9,432 bases of DNA, taken from assembly GCA_905236615.1 (NCBI GenBank), contig CAJORC010000345.1, forward strand, positions 1 to 9,432. The letters are read 5' to 3'. The stretch comes from an uncultured Lachnospiraceae bacterium (GTDB lineage: Bacteria; Bacillota; Clostridia; Lachnospirales; Lachnospiraceae). Below, one piece after another: positions 1 to 5,695 of the stretch. The notes below the pieces were generated by a model. It was not told the DNA's origin. It did no database searches and saw only the letters and a list, made by a program, of their open reading frames with translations. Position numbers and translations under genes: made by a program. Position 1 is the first letter of the stretch, and each line of letters begins with the position of its first letter.

Positions 1-45
1 AGTAATGACAGTTTAGCTGAGGTATCTCTTTTTGTTAAGTCTGAC

Positions 46-705
46 TTACCTGTCGTCTACACTTTGAATTATACAGGAAGCTATTCTGTTAATATTCCCT
101 TTTTTATCATAATTTATTCGAATGGTTTGTTTGTTATATGGGTTCAGATTGTAATCAATGTCTTGATTAATTATCGTTTTTATCCGAGATTTCTTGTCAT
201 ATGTATATCTGCTCTCGTCATATGATCCTCCGGATCTTTCAATTATTTTTATTCTGTCCTTAGTGTCATATGTATAGAACTCTGTATATGAACCTCCGTC
301 AGTATCAGTATATTTTATTTTTCCTATTCTGGTCGGAGTGGATAGTGTATCATATGTCCATTTTGTATGATATGATGCGGTTCCATCTTCACCAATATAT
401 AAGCCATCAACCCCCAACTGTTTTGTATCTTTATACTTGAGTTTTGTTCTATTTACAGATCTTGTCGTGCGTTCTGTATCATAATAACTGATAAATTTGT
501 ATTTTTCTTTTGCTAACCCAGTCTTATTATATTCATACAATATAGATGCATAGACTGAATCCTCTGTCGGATTATCAACTGATTCATTTGCATTTGTGAT
601 CACATATACTACCTCCGTTTCACCAGCAAATGATGTAGTGGATACAGACAAAGCATTCACAATTACTACTCCGGCAAGAAGTATATCTTTGATCATATTT
701 TTCAT
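46..705 (-). CDS. Secreted protein with YD-like (RHS-type) repeats
   Basis: A 219-aa protein with a clear signal peptide: basic start (MKNMIKD), hydrophobic core at residues 8-25, likely cleavage after SFA at about residue 27. The mature part carries short tandem motifs of the type YxYDxxxRIxxI: near residues 57-72, 117-131, 144-156, 167-179 and 197-208. These resemble single YD/RHS strands (YTYDTKDRIKII, YTYDKKSRIKTI, INYDKKGNINRI), which in larger proteins form beta-stranded shells. This one is far shorter than RHS toxins and has no recognisable toxin tip, so it is probably a small extracellular beta-rich protein of unknown role. The start at 705 is chosen for the GGGAGGG SD about 10 nt upstream and the signal peptide. 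It follows the 468-aa exported protein with a 184-nt gap holding its probable promoter. Export is fairly certain; the function is unknown. Confidence 0.8.
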   Translation of the reverse strand: MKNMIKDILLAGVVIVNALSVSTTSFAGETEVVYVITNANESVDNPTEDSVYASILYEYNKTGLAKEKYKFISYYDTERTTRSVNRTKLKYKDTKQLGVDGLYIGEDGTASYHTKWTYDTLSTPTRIGKIKYTDTDGGSYTEFYTYDTKDRIKIIERSGGSYDESRYTYDKKSRIKTIINQDIDYNLNPYNKQTIRINYDKKGNINRIASCIIQSVDDR

Positions 706-791
706 ATCGCAAAATCCCTCCCTTAGTCTGCTGTAATTATTACCCCTGACGCACCATATTATTTATACCTCTCGATACATATTCATTAACA

Positions 792-797
792 ATTATA
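792..797 (-). promoter_or_regulatory. Putative -10 box of the YD-repeat gene
   Basis: Minus-strand TATAAT, about 86 nt upstream of the start at 705. No TTGACA-like box lies 16-18 nt upstream. That place is taken by a near-palindrome (CTGGTATACCGG, 803-814) and by arms of the inverted repeats at 797-873. This arrangement would suit an activator-dependent promoter, which is inference. Confidence 0.4.
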
Positions 798-873
798 GCT
801 GCCGGTATACCAGACACGCGAACGCTTTTATAGCTAACTCCAGAAAACATATCGGCAGTTATTTGCGTTCGCG
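797..873 (-). repeat. Two interleaved inverted repeats in the leader/promoter region
   Basis: On the plus strand CGCGAACGC (817-825) and GCGTTCGCG (865-873) form a perfect 9-bp inverted repeat. CTGCCG (799-804) and CGGCAG (853-858) form a second 6-bp one, extended by imperfect flanks. The arms alternate (B', A', B, A), so they are not nested; as RNA they would give an H-type pseudoknot topology. The same stretch also has two copies of TTATAGCT (793-800, 828-835) and of GGTATA (804-809, 874-879). The GC-rich arms stand out from AT-rich surroundings. No T-tract follows, so an intrinsic terminator is unlikely. It could be a paired operator or an RNA element; no known riboswitch class was recognised. 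Confidence 0.6.
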
Positions 874-889
874 GGTATAACTGAGTTTC

Positions 890-2296
890 TCACCCCACGC
901 CATAAACTCCCTTAAAAAGCATATCCACATCTCCGGAAGAATCGTAATCCGTAGAAACATACCATCCATTATACTTTTTTCCCTTTAAATGTACGGCACA
1001 AAACCTCTTTGTCATATAACACTCAACAGCCTTAACTTTTGAGCCTTTCGGGATCGTATCCTTAAATGATTTCCCGTTGTAATCACTGTAAATTGTAATA
1101 GCCTTTTGGGTCACCAGATTACCTTTGTAATCCCATTTGTTATTATGAGTATAAGAAAGTATCTTGTTTTCTGGCTTATGGCTGAAACTGCCATATCCCG
1201 TGCAATTATACACTGACTGATACCTGACAGCTCCCAAGCCGGGAATGTCTCCACAGATCACTTTGGCGATTACTCTGTTTTCCTTAACCTTTATATTTTC
1301 AATATTAGAAACACCCATGTCTATGGCTTTTACCATCTTTTTATTTTTAAATGCCAGTAAATATGCTGGTCCTGAATTACTATCCCCATTTAAACAAAGA
1401 TACAGGTAGTTCTTTCCTTTTATAGATAGTTTGCGAACAGTATATGAGACATAGGATTGTTTTTTTGTTGTGAAAGCCTTTTCCCCGTTTATCTTAATTC
1501 CAAACCCTGTCTTAATCTGATAATCTCCTCCGGAAGGCAAGAATTCTATCTTGTCATCCTTATTGTTATTTGTTATATCCCAATATGTTGTATGTTTTTC
1601 TTTATACCACTCCGAAGCTTCTGTACCAAGAACATCATTGTCAAGGCAGTTCTCAAGAAAACAGCCCATACTAAGGTAATTTTCATTATCACCTAAAGAT
1701 CTATCCCCGTATTTTTCAACCTTTAATTGTCCGTTTTCCACTGAAATAAGCTTAGTTGTTTCTTCTCCCATATGACCTTGCTGGCGGACAATCCCATTAT
1801 GTCCTTCATATGCACAAAAATTGGAATGATCCGAAACAAATGTGCCTACTTTTTCTGCTTTAGAGTTTCTGTAAAGGAAAGCATCTGTAACAACATCTGC
1901 CTCGCATGACCCGTACTCTATCAGAAAATCAGCGTTGCCATCATTATCTATATCGGTCAGGAAATACCCCCAAACATATTTAGCAGCCTCTGAATAATCA
2001 TGTGTATAAAAAGTGCCGTATTTCTTCAAATACTCCTCTACAGTATTCTTAAATACCTTTTTTATATTTGCCGGAATCTCCTTTACGCATTTCTCATCCG
2101 CTCTTCTGCTCATCTTTTGGCAATATGCTTCTGCCTCACCATATTTTCCGGCTTTAATGCTCTTTAAAACCATCTCCATATTATGGCCATCATTACCTGC
2201 AGCGCCTACAGCCATATAGCTTAACATAAACACTGTCATCAAAATAATAATAACGCCGGAAGCAACTACAAATCTCTTAACCTTTCTTGTTTCCAT
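890..2296 (-). CDS. Membrane-anchored extracellular protein with EF-hand-like loops and SH3-like C-terminus
   Basis: A 468-aa protein. The frame is open further upstream (to 2383), but ATG at 2296 has GGGGAG 5 nt before it and begins the classical signal anchor: basic METRKVKR, then a hydrophobic stretch at 9-33. The longer version would overlap the preceding gene and lacks an SD. After a short helical part (40-95) there is a calcium-loop-like DIDNDGNAD at 115-123, as in FG-GAP/VCBS-type repeats. A second, weaker loop follows a conserved-looking WD at 239-251. Residues 285-330 look beta-rich. Residues 398-448 (starting KAITIYSDYNG, ending GWYV) resemble a bacterial SH3 domain. Several cysteines (59, 70, 131, 161, 212, 217, 364) could form disulfides. 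It is likely anchored to the membrane and exposed outside; the ligand is unknown. It has its own promoter-like element in the 53-nt gap after the 77-aa gene. Confidence 0.85.
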   Translation of the reverse strand: METRKVKRFVVASGVIIILMTVFMLSYMAVGAAGNDGHNMEMVLKSIKAGKYGEAEAYCQKMSRRADEKCVKEIPANIKKVFKNTVEEYLKKYGTFYTHDYSEAAKYVWGYFLTDIDNDGNADFLIEYGSCEADVVTDAFLYRNSKAEKVGTFVSDHSNFCAYEGHNGIVRQQGHMGEETTKLISVENGQLKVEKYGDRSLGDNENYLSMGCFLENCLDNDVLGTEASEWYKEKHTTYWDITNNNKDDKIEFLPSGGDYQIKTGFGIKINGEKAFTTKKQSYVSYTVRKLSIKGKNYLYLCLNGDSNSGPAYLLAFKNKKMVKAIDMGVSNIENIKVKENRVIAKVICGDIPGLGAVRYQSVYNCTGYGSFSHKPENKILSYTHNNKWDYKGNLVTQKAITIYSDYNGKSFKDTIPKGSKVKAVECYMTKRFCAVHLKGKKYNGWYVSTDYDSSGDVDMLFKGVYGVG

Positions 2297-2312
2297 AACA
2301 CTCCCCTTTCCT

Positions 2313-2341
2313 ATGTTATAATAGCGAAGTATAATTGTCGC
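2313..2341 (-). promoter_or_regulatory. Putative promoter (GCGACA-N17-TAACAT) of the 468-aa gene
   Basis: The -10-like TAACAT lies at 2313-2318 and GCGACA (4 of 6 to consensus) at 2336-2341, 17 bp apart. The same TAACAT with a weak -35 at 17 bp precedes two other genes here (2604-2632 and 3959-3987). The start codon is only 16 nt past the -10 box, so a transcript begun here would have a leader of about 9-10 nt with the SD at its very end. That is unusual, so the motif may serve another purpose. Confidence 0.4.
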
Positions 2342-2349
2342 CGAACATA

Positions 2350-2583
2350 TCAGTCTTCTATCTTCCCTCGGATAATAATACACTTATCCGGATTTGGAAG
2401 TTCCCTAATAATAGATTTAAAAGCTTTAGGATTAATAGCTCTTATCACCGAATACCCCTCTCCCTCTTTGGTTCCATCACAATCAACGAGCAAATATGCT
2501 CTTGTTGTGTGGTTATTTACCCATTCTTCAATGTTAATCAATCTTCTCTTTGTGCGATGGTTCTCTATAATTTCCTTTAACAT
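2350..2583 (-). CDS. Small cytosolic protein of unknown function (77 aa)
   Basis: Not recognised. It is a hydrophilic 77-aa protein without signal peptide or membrane segment. The N-terminal third is basic and probably helical (MLKEIIENHRTKRRLINIEEW). The rest alternates like beta strands (RAYLLVDCDG, GYSVIRAINP, KCIIIRGKIED) and could be a small alpha/beta fold. An in-frame ATG five codons upstream (2598) gives an extra MKGEE, but that stretch is simply the translated SD (AAGGGGGAAGAA before ATG at 2583), so the inner ATG is preferred. It sits between the small membrane protein and the 468-aa surface protein, 53 nt before the latter, and has a TAACAT box just upstream. Being a real gene is likely from the strong SD and the spacing. 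Confidence 0.65.
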   Translation of the reverse strand: MLKEIIENHRTKRRLINIEEWVNNHTTRAYLLVDCDGTKEGEGYSVIRAINPKAFKSIIRELPNPDKCIIIRGKIED

Positions 2584-2603
2584 TTCTTCCCCCTTCATCC
2601 CTT

Positions 2604-2632
2604 ATGTTATCATTACTGCAATATACAGACAT
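2604..2632 (-). promoter_or_regulatory. Putative promoter element (ATGTCT-N17-TAACAT) of the 77-aa gene
   Basis: TAACAT at 2604-2609 is preceded by TGA, giving an extended -10-like TGATAACAT. The 17-bp position upstream holds ATGTCT (2627-2632), a poor -35. The 10-mer TGATAACATA is identical to that in front of the split gene at 3925. Confidence 0.35.
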
Positions 2633-2648
2633 CCCATATTACATGCTT

Positions 2649-2693
2649 TCAATTTGTCATATAATCCCAAACCGTCCCATAGATATCTCCCAT
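2649..2693 (-). CDS. 14-residue small ORF with strong ribosome binding site
   Basis: ATG at 2691-2693 is preceded by AGGAGG with a 6-nt spacer, one of the best SDs in the window. The frame reads MGDIYGTVWDYMTN and stops at TGA 2649-2651. The SD overlaps the TAG stop of the upstream 61-aa membrane protein, so translation could be coupled. It may be a true micropeptide, a leader peptide for the 77-aa gene 65 nt downstream, or the start of a decayed gene (the frame continues 12 codons past the TGA). No family is recognised. Confidence 0.35.
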   Translation of the reverse strand: MGDIYGTVWDYMTN

Positions 2694-2703
2694 AACCAAC
2701 CTC

Positions 2704-2889
2704 CTACTTGACAATAGTCATAAATATCTTAAATATCAGATAAGCATAGATGCATATCTGGGATAAAGCAAGTGTAATACCCGCTATAATTACAGAAAAC
2801 AAGAGCAACACACTCAGACAGCCTCCACCACTCCTTTTGTCTCCTCCACCAAACAGAAATCCAAGAAAAAAAGCTTCCCCATTACTCAT
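2704..2889 (-). CDS. Small integral membrane protein (61 aa)
   Basis: A 61-aa protein with a short glycine-rich N-terminal part (FLFGGGDKRSGGGC, residues 11-24) and a long hydrophobic run at about 25-58. That run is enough for one long or two short transmembrane helices, with a small polar break near SQ at 43-44. The start is supported by GAGGGGG 7 nt upstream and a TATAAT box at 2913-2918. It lies 65 nt after the stop of the split secreted-protein gene, and its own stop overlaps the SD of the 14-aa ORF. No family recognised. Its size and position next to exported proteins would suit a membrane peptide or accessory subunit, but that is a guess. Confidence 0.65.
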   Translation of the reverse strand: MSNGEAFFLGFLFGGGDKRSGGGCLSVLLLFSVIIAGITLALSQICIYAYLIFKIFMTIVK

Positions 2890-2912
2890 AATATACCCCC
2901 TCTACGATGAAG

Positions 2913-2918
2913 ATTATA
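2913..2918 (-). promoter_or_regulatory. Putative -10 box of the 61-aa membrane protein gene
   Basis: Perfect minus-strand TATAAT, 23 nt before the start codon at 2889. That would give a leader of about 16 nt carrying the GAGGGGG SD. No good -35 is seen 16-18 bp upstream. Confidence 0.45.
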
Positions 2919-2954
2919 AGCTATCGCACCGTATCATCAGTAAATATCGCTGTT

Positions 2955-3578
2955 TTAAGGGCTTCCCGCATCAACCCTTACAACGGTACCATCTTTCATA
3001 AAAATTCTTAAACCCATTTCATGGCTGTCTCCTACTGAATTATCGTAATGCACTTTAACCATGTCCTTTTTTATACTATCAAGACTATACTCCTTATTAT
3101 AGTACATATCCGGAGTTCCTGCCCAGGAAAAAGTCCACTTACAACCCCCAGCCAGGGGAGCAACTACTTTACTCGTCTGTGAAACAGGCTTGAACTCTGC
3201 CTGGTTGTATCTCACCACGTCCATATCCTGTTTAAAGGAGACATATAGAAGATTCTTCTTCACATCAATACTCTCCAGGCACGACATGGCTCCCCAGCAT
3301 ATCAGTATTCCCTCATCATCCGTCACCGATTGGGAAACTGCATTCCTTAACATCTTCTTCTTTTCATTGACAAACGTCTTTTTTGAGTTTGACAGAACCT
3401 TCTTATCCTTATAAGCTCCTTTAAGTACCAGCTTGTCTTTCCCGGCACTGAACAAAGTTTTTATGACCCTTGGGTTATCCATTTTTGAATCATACTTTGT
3501 CTCTATCCAGAAATCTCCTTTCAGCGTCTTATTCTTCTTTTTCAGGCGAAAAATTTCATATGTGACACCACTGTGTGT
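2955..3578 (-). CDS. C-terminal part of the split secreted protein (shifted -1)
   Basis: This reading frame continues the protein begun at 3925. A free-standing ORF could start at ATG 3482 (175 aa), but that ATG has no SD. The frame is open and protein-like further upstream: residues between the A7 run and ATG 3482 read THSGVTYEIFRL, then KKKNKTLKGDFWIETKY. These follow naturally from the N-terminal half. From ACA at 3576-3578 to the stop there are 207 residues: a lysine-rich region, a beta-rich core (ILICWGAM, LLYVSFK), a Trp/Gly-containing stretch (GGCKWTFSWAG), and an end MKDGTVVRVDAGSP. There is no transmembrane helix, so this part would lie outside the cell behind the N-terminal signal sequence. 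Function unknown. The companion N-terminal entry and the slippery-site entry describe the join. Confidence 0.7.
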   Translation of the reverse strand, partial: THSGVTYEIFRLKKKNKTLKGDFWIETKYDSKMDNPRVIKTLFSAGKDKLVLKGAYKDKKVLSNSKKTFVNEKKKMLRNAVSQSVTDDEGILICWGAMSCLESIDVKKNLLYVSFKQDMDVVRYNQAEFKPVSQTSKVVAPLAGGCKWTFSWAGTPDMYYNKEYSLDSIKKDMVKVHYDNSVGDSHEMGLRIFMKDGTVVRVDAGSP

Positions 3579-3925
3579 TTTTTTACATTGTAATATAATT
3601 CCGGACGGTTGGAATAATCTTTAGCTGGACTGAAATCAATGTCTTCAATAGATTTTACCACCCTGACTACGCCGTCTTTATAAGTTGCGATCACTCCGTT
3701 TGATAGGATTATCTCCGGCACATCATCACCTGAAATATCCTTAATTGTAATAGCGCACGTGTATTTATTTGATTTGACCCAGTCTTCATACGCTCTGTTG
3801 ATAGTCTCAATCTGAGTCTCTGTACCTGACGCCCGCGACTCTTTAAACTGACCCATAACCGCAGGCATTAATCCGATTGCTATCAAACCTGTAGCAATCA
3901 GATCTTTCTTAAAACTCCCTATCAT
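3542..3925 (-). CDS. N-terminal part of the split secreted/membrane-anchored protein
   Basis: ATG at 3925 is preceded by AAAGGGGAAGAG and begins a signal-like segment: MIGSFKKD, then a hydrophobic stretch at 9-25. A longer start at 3940 would again only translate the SD as MKGEE, though AAGGAG 10 nt before it leaves this open. Residues 41-60 are helical. An EF-hand/FG-GAP-like loop KDISGDDVPEII lies at 62-73, followed by beta strands (NGVIATYKDGVVRVV), similar in plan to DIDNDGNADFLI in the 468-aa protein. The frame ends at TGA 3542 after 127 codons, 12 codons beyond the A7 run. Those last residues look out of place, while the -1 frame continues with good protein sequence. Read with a -1 shift at 3578-3584, the product is 323 aa (116 + 207). 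It lies 81 nt after the exonuclease unit and has its own TAACAT promoter-like box. Confidence 0.75.
   Translation of the reverse strand: MIGSFKKDLIATGLIAIGLMPAVMGQFKESRASGTETQIETINRAYEDWVKSNKYTCAITIKDISGDDVPEIILSNGVIATYKDGVVRVVKSIEDIDFSPAKDYSNRPELYYNVKKHTVVSHMKFFA
3578..3584 (-). other. A_AAA_AAA heptamer at the frame junction (-1 slippery site or one-base deletion)
   Basis: On the minus strand the zero-frame codons GTA AAA AAA CAC place the seven A exactly as X_XXY_YYZ. A -1 slip gives AAA AAA ACA CAC AGT and enters the long downstream frame. Bacterial -1 sites of the A_AAA_AA(G/A) type are known, as in dnaX and some transposase genes, and A7 runs also promote transcriptional slippage. No strong upstream internal SD is seen, and the downstream hairpin is weak (4-bp ACAC/GTGT stem). 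Loss of one A, or a gained CA in the adjoining CACACA, would explain the break equally well. Confidence 0.5.
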
Positions 3926-3958
3926 CTCTTCCCCTTTCATACTTTTTAATCTCCTTAT

Positions 3959-3987
3959 ATGTTATCATTTCTTTTATTTACGGACAA
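3959..3987 (-). promoter_or_regulatory. Putative promoter (TTGTCC-N17-TAACAT) of the split secreted-protein gene
   Basis: TAACAT at 3959-3964 with TG one base upstream (extended -10), and TTGTCC (4 of 6 to the -35 consensus) at 3982-3987, spaced 17 bp. The 10-mer TGATAACATA is shared with the element at 2604. Confidence 0.45.
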
Positions 3988-4006
3988 TCCCGGTCTTAAT
4001 TTTCTT

Positions 4007-4789
4007 TTAACATTCCAGATAGTCCCTGACAGCCCAGTAAACCTTTTCCTCATCTGTTACAACAATACATACTGTTCTGTCACCTTTTTTAAACCATATA
4101 GCTACACCGTCATTTTCTGTACGCCTCAACCTTATGCTGCTTTCCAAAGCAATCTTCTTTGCAATGTCAAGCGTAAAACCGCCTGTTATAAGACAATCCC
4201 TATAAAAATCAATATCCGGATCAGTCTCATTTGCCATCATCCTGATCATGTCCTCCCATCCGGCATTGGAGATTACAATCTTGCGTTCTTCAAGCTTTGC
4301 ATCCTCTTTGTTTTTTTCCTTATGATCAAAATCATATGTTAATTCGTCACTCTTTACCTTTATTATAGCTCCCGGCATTTGTCCCTGTATCAAACTGAAA
4401 TCAAGATGCGATTTTGCCCTTCTTATCCCCCTCCTGAGCACAGCCCACCATTTATCAAAGTTCTCATCTGATATGTAATAATCGGGTGTCTCCACAGCCT
4501 TATATATTGTAATCTTTGTATGCCTGTCTCTTTTGAGCTTCCGTACTGATAACTCCACCTCTTCATATTTAAACTGGTCCAGCACAAAATAAGGATGAAC
4601 TACAAACGAATCCATACATCCACATTCTCTCAGATGATCCGCAAAGCTTATCATCTGCTCTGTTCCCTGTGATTTCATAACCACCGTACCCCCTCGTACA
4701 ACAATTCCATCATTCACACCTTTTATAAAGCGGTACTCCTCCAAACGCCGCATCATGCCTGGAAATGTAGTCCAATACAGAATATGCAT
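4007..4789 (-). CDS. Unknown protein, probably the C-terminal part of the exonuclease gene
   Basis: A 260-codon frame overlapping the end of the DEDDh exonuclease by 80 nt in another frame. None of its possible starts (4789, or ATGATG near 4756-4751) has a convincing SD, whereas nearly all other genes here have G-rich SDs. It is therefore more likely the continuation of the exonuclease after a frame break. If one A of the AAAA at 4721-4724 is surplus, the join reads PLYK-GVNDGIVVRGG and gives a protein of about 533 aa. The sequence is soluble and mixed alpha/beta, without signal peptide. It has a charged middle (about residues 150-170, HKEKNKEDAKLEER), a WW-containing helix (DKWWAVLRRGIRRAK) and a last strand-rich region (VAIWFKKGDRTVCIVV). 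No known domain recognised. As a separate translationally coupled gene it would also be possible. Confidence 0.65.
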   Translation of the reverse strand: MHILYWTTFPGMMRRLEEYRFIKGVNDGIVVRGGTVVMKSQGTEQMISFADHLRECGCMDSFVVHPYFVLDQFKYEEVELSVRKLKRDRHTKITIYKAVETPDYYISDENFDKWWAVLRRGIRRAKSHLDFSLIQGQMPGAIIKVKSDELTYDFDHKEKNKEDAKLEERKIVISNAGWEDMIRMMANETDPDIDFYRDCLITGGFTLDIAKKIALESSIRLRRTENDGVAIWFKKGDRTVCIVVTDEEKVYWAVRDYLEC

Positions 4790-5609
4790 CTTTTCTCTTA
4801 AGCTTATGCATATGAAACCCGCTGTGCTTCTTCCTCGAACCTCTGTTATGGGAAAGGGACTTCACATAGCCACCCTTCATATACATATGCCATCTGGAAT
4901 ATCCGGTTTCTATTTCGTAGAATCCAAATATGCTCTTGCATTGTAGATGAAAGAATTCACTGATTTCAAAAATATCACTATCAGTTACGGGCTTTCCCCT
5001 AAATCTCCGAATACGGTCTATCCTTTCTATTTCCGGATTAGAGTTAATCTCTAACAGTCTTTCAAGCCTGTCACTGTCTGTTACCGACTTTTTAATTTCC
5101 ATAAATCTACAGTACAGGCTACATAAGCAGATTGCATCCTGCCTGGCATTATGCGCCTTAGAAGGATCAAACTCTTTCACAAAAGAGAGCAACAGCTTTT
5201 CAAACGACATCTTCCTGCCATAGTATTCATCTAAAGCCAACTGATCCTGAAAGATAAGAACCGGAGATTCAAACGTTATTCCTGATACTTTACACATCTT
5301 GTCATACATGAATTTGGAATTATCAGACCATATAACAATCAGATCCGGCTCTTTTGCAAAGCTAATCAACTGTCTGCACGCAACATCCAAAACCGGAGCC
5401 CTTTCTATACCGGCGTGGTAATCTGCCCTGAGCATATTCAGAGTCTTCCTTTTAGTTCGTTGAAACGGATTTACAAAAGTAAAGAACGAAGTTTTTTTAT
5501 CTCCTTCAAGACGTACTGCTCCGATCTCAAGGATTTTCTCATCACCCCTCATATATTTTCTTGGCTGATCCCATTCAAGATCAAGAAACATTATCCGTTT
5601 TTCTACCAT
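4710..5609 (-). CDS. DEDDh-type (DnaQ-like) 3'-5' exonuclease
   Basis: Residues 5-170 fit the DnaQ/RNase T exonuclease fold. ExoI is FLDLEWD at 8-14, with catalytic Asp10 and Glu12. ExoII is the hydrophobic IVIWSDNSKFMYDKM at 91-105, with Asp96 or Asp103 as the acidic residue. ExoIII is AHNARQDA at 152-159, with His153 and Asp158 spaced as in the DEDDh subgroup. Such enzymes use two metal ions to remove nucleotides from 3' ends of DNA or RNA. The substrate cannot be read from the sequence; nothing marks it as the polymerase proofreading subunit. Residues 180-299 form a basic extension (RGSRKKHSGFHMHKLKRK) with a DYISRHDAAFGG end. The start at 5609 has GGGGAGG 8 nt upstream. It lies 86 nt after the 155-aa gene. 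The C-terminus is uncertain because of the frame break described for the overlapping ORF. Confidence 0.85.
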   Translation of the reverse strand: MVEKRIMFLDLEWDQPRKYMRGDEKILEIGAVRLEGDKKTSFFTFVNPFQRTKRKTLNMLRADYHAGIERAPVLDVACRQLISFAKEPDLIVIWSDNSKFMYDKMCKVSGITFESPVLIFQDQLALDEYYGRKMSFEKLLLSFVKEFDPSKAHNARQDAICLCSLYCRFMEIKKSVTDSDRLERLLEINSNPEIERIDRIRRFRGKPVTDSDIFEISEFFHLQCKSIFGFYEIETGYSRWHMYMKGGYVKSLSHNRGSRKKHSGFHMHKLKRKDAYSVLDYISRHDAAFGGVPLYKRCE

Positions 5610-5654
5610 GGCCTTATCCTCCCCATATCCTCATATCACCCCTTCTCGTTTAAG

Positions 5655-5660
5655 ATAATA
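5655..5660 (-). promoter_or_regulatory. Weak candidate -10 box of the exonuclease gene
   Basis: TATTAT (5 of 6 to consensus) on the minus strand, 45 nt before the start at 5609. The -35 region 17 bp away is only T-rich. The gene could equally be read through from the regulator operon upstream, as no clear terminator lies in the 86-nt gap. Confidence 0.25.
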
Positions 5661-5695
5661 CTCCGGATATTGAGAAAATAAAATAAACCGCTAGT

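Noticed and set aside
1..45. Possible terminator after the YD-repeat gene
   Set aside because: The 45 bases after the stop contain no stem-loop followed by a T-tract.
817..873. Intrinsic terminator of the 468-aa gene
   Set aside because: The 9-bp arms are GC-rich but 39 bases apart and no T-run follows; the interleaved second repeat fits a regulatory element better.
2297..2383. Upstream extension of the 468-aa protein by 29 residues
   Set aside because: It overlaps the end of the 77-aa gene, lacks an SD and would bury the signal anchor; ATG 2296 has GGGGAG at the right distance.
2584..2598. MKGEE extension of the 77-aa protein; a like one exists at 3926-3940
   Set aside because: Both extensions only translate the G-rich SD of the next ATG. 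Their likeness reflects SD sequence, not a conserved peptide. For 3940 an AAGGAG at 10 nt leaves slight doubt.
1457..4342. Several plus-strand reading frames (for example 1457-1696, 2013-2219, 2335-2580, 2750-3001, 3959-4342)
   Set aside because: They lie opposite well-supported minus-strand genes, have no SD, and show the Phe/Ser/Leu-rich composition typical of antisense shadows.
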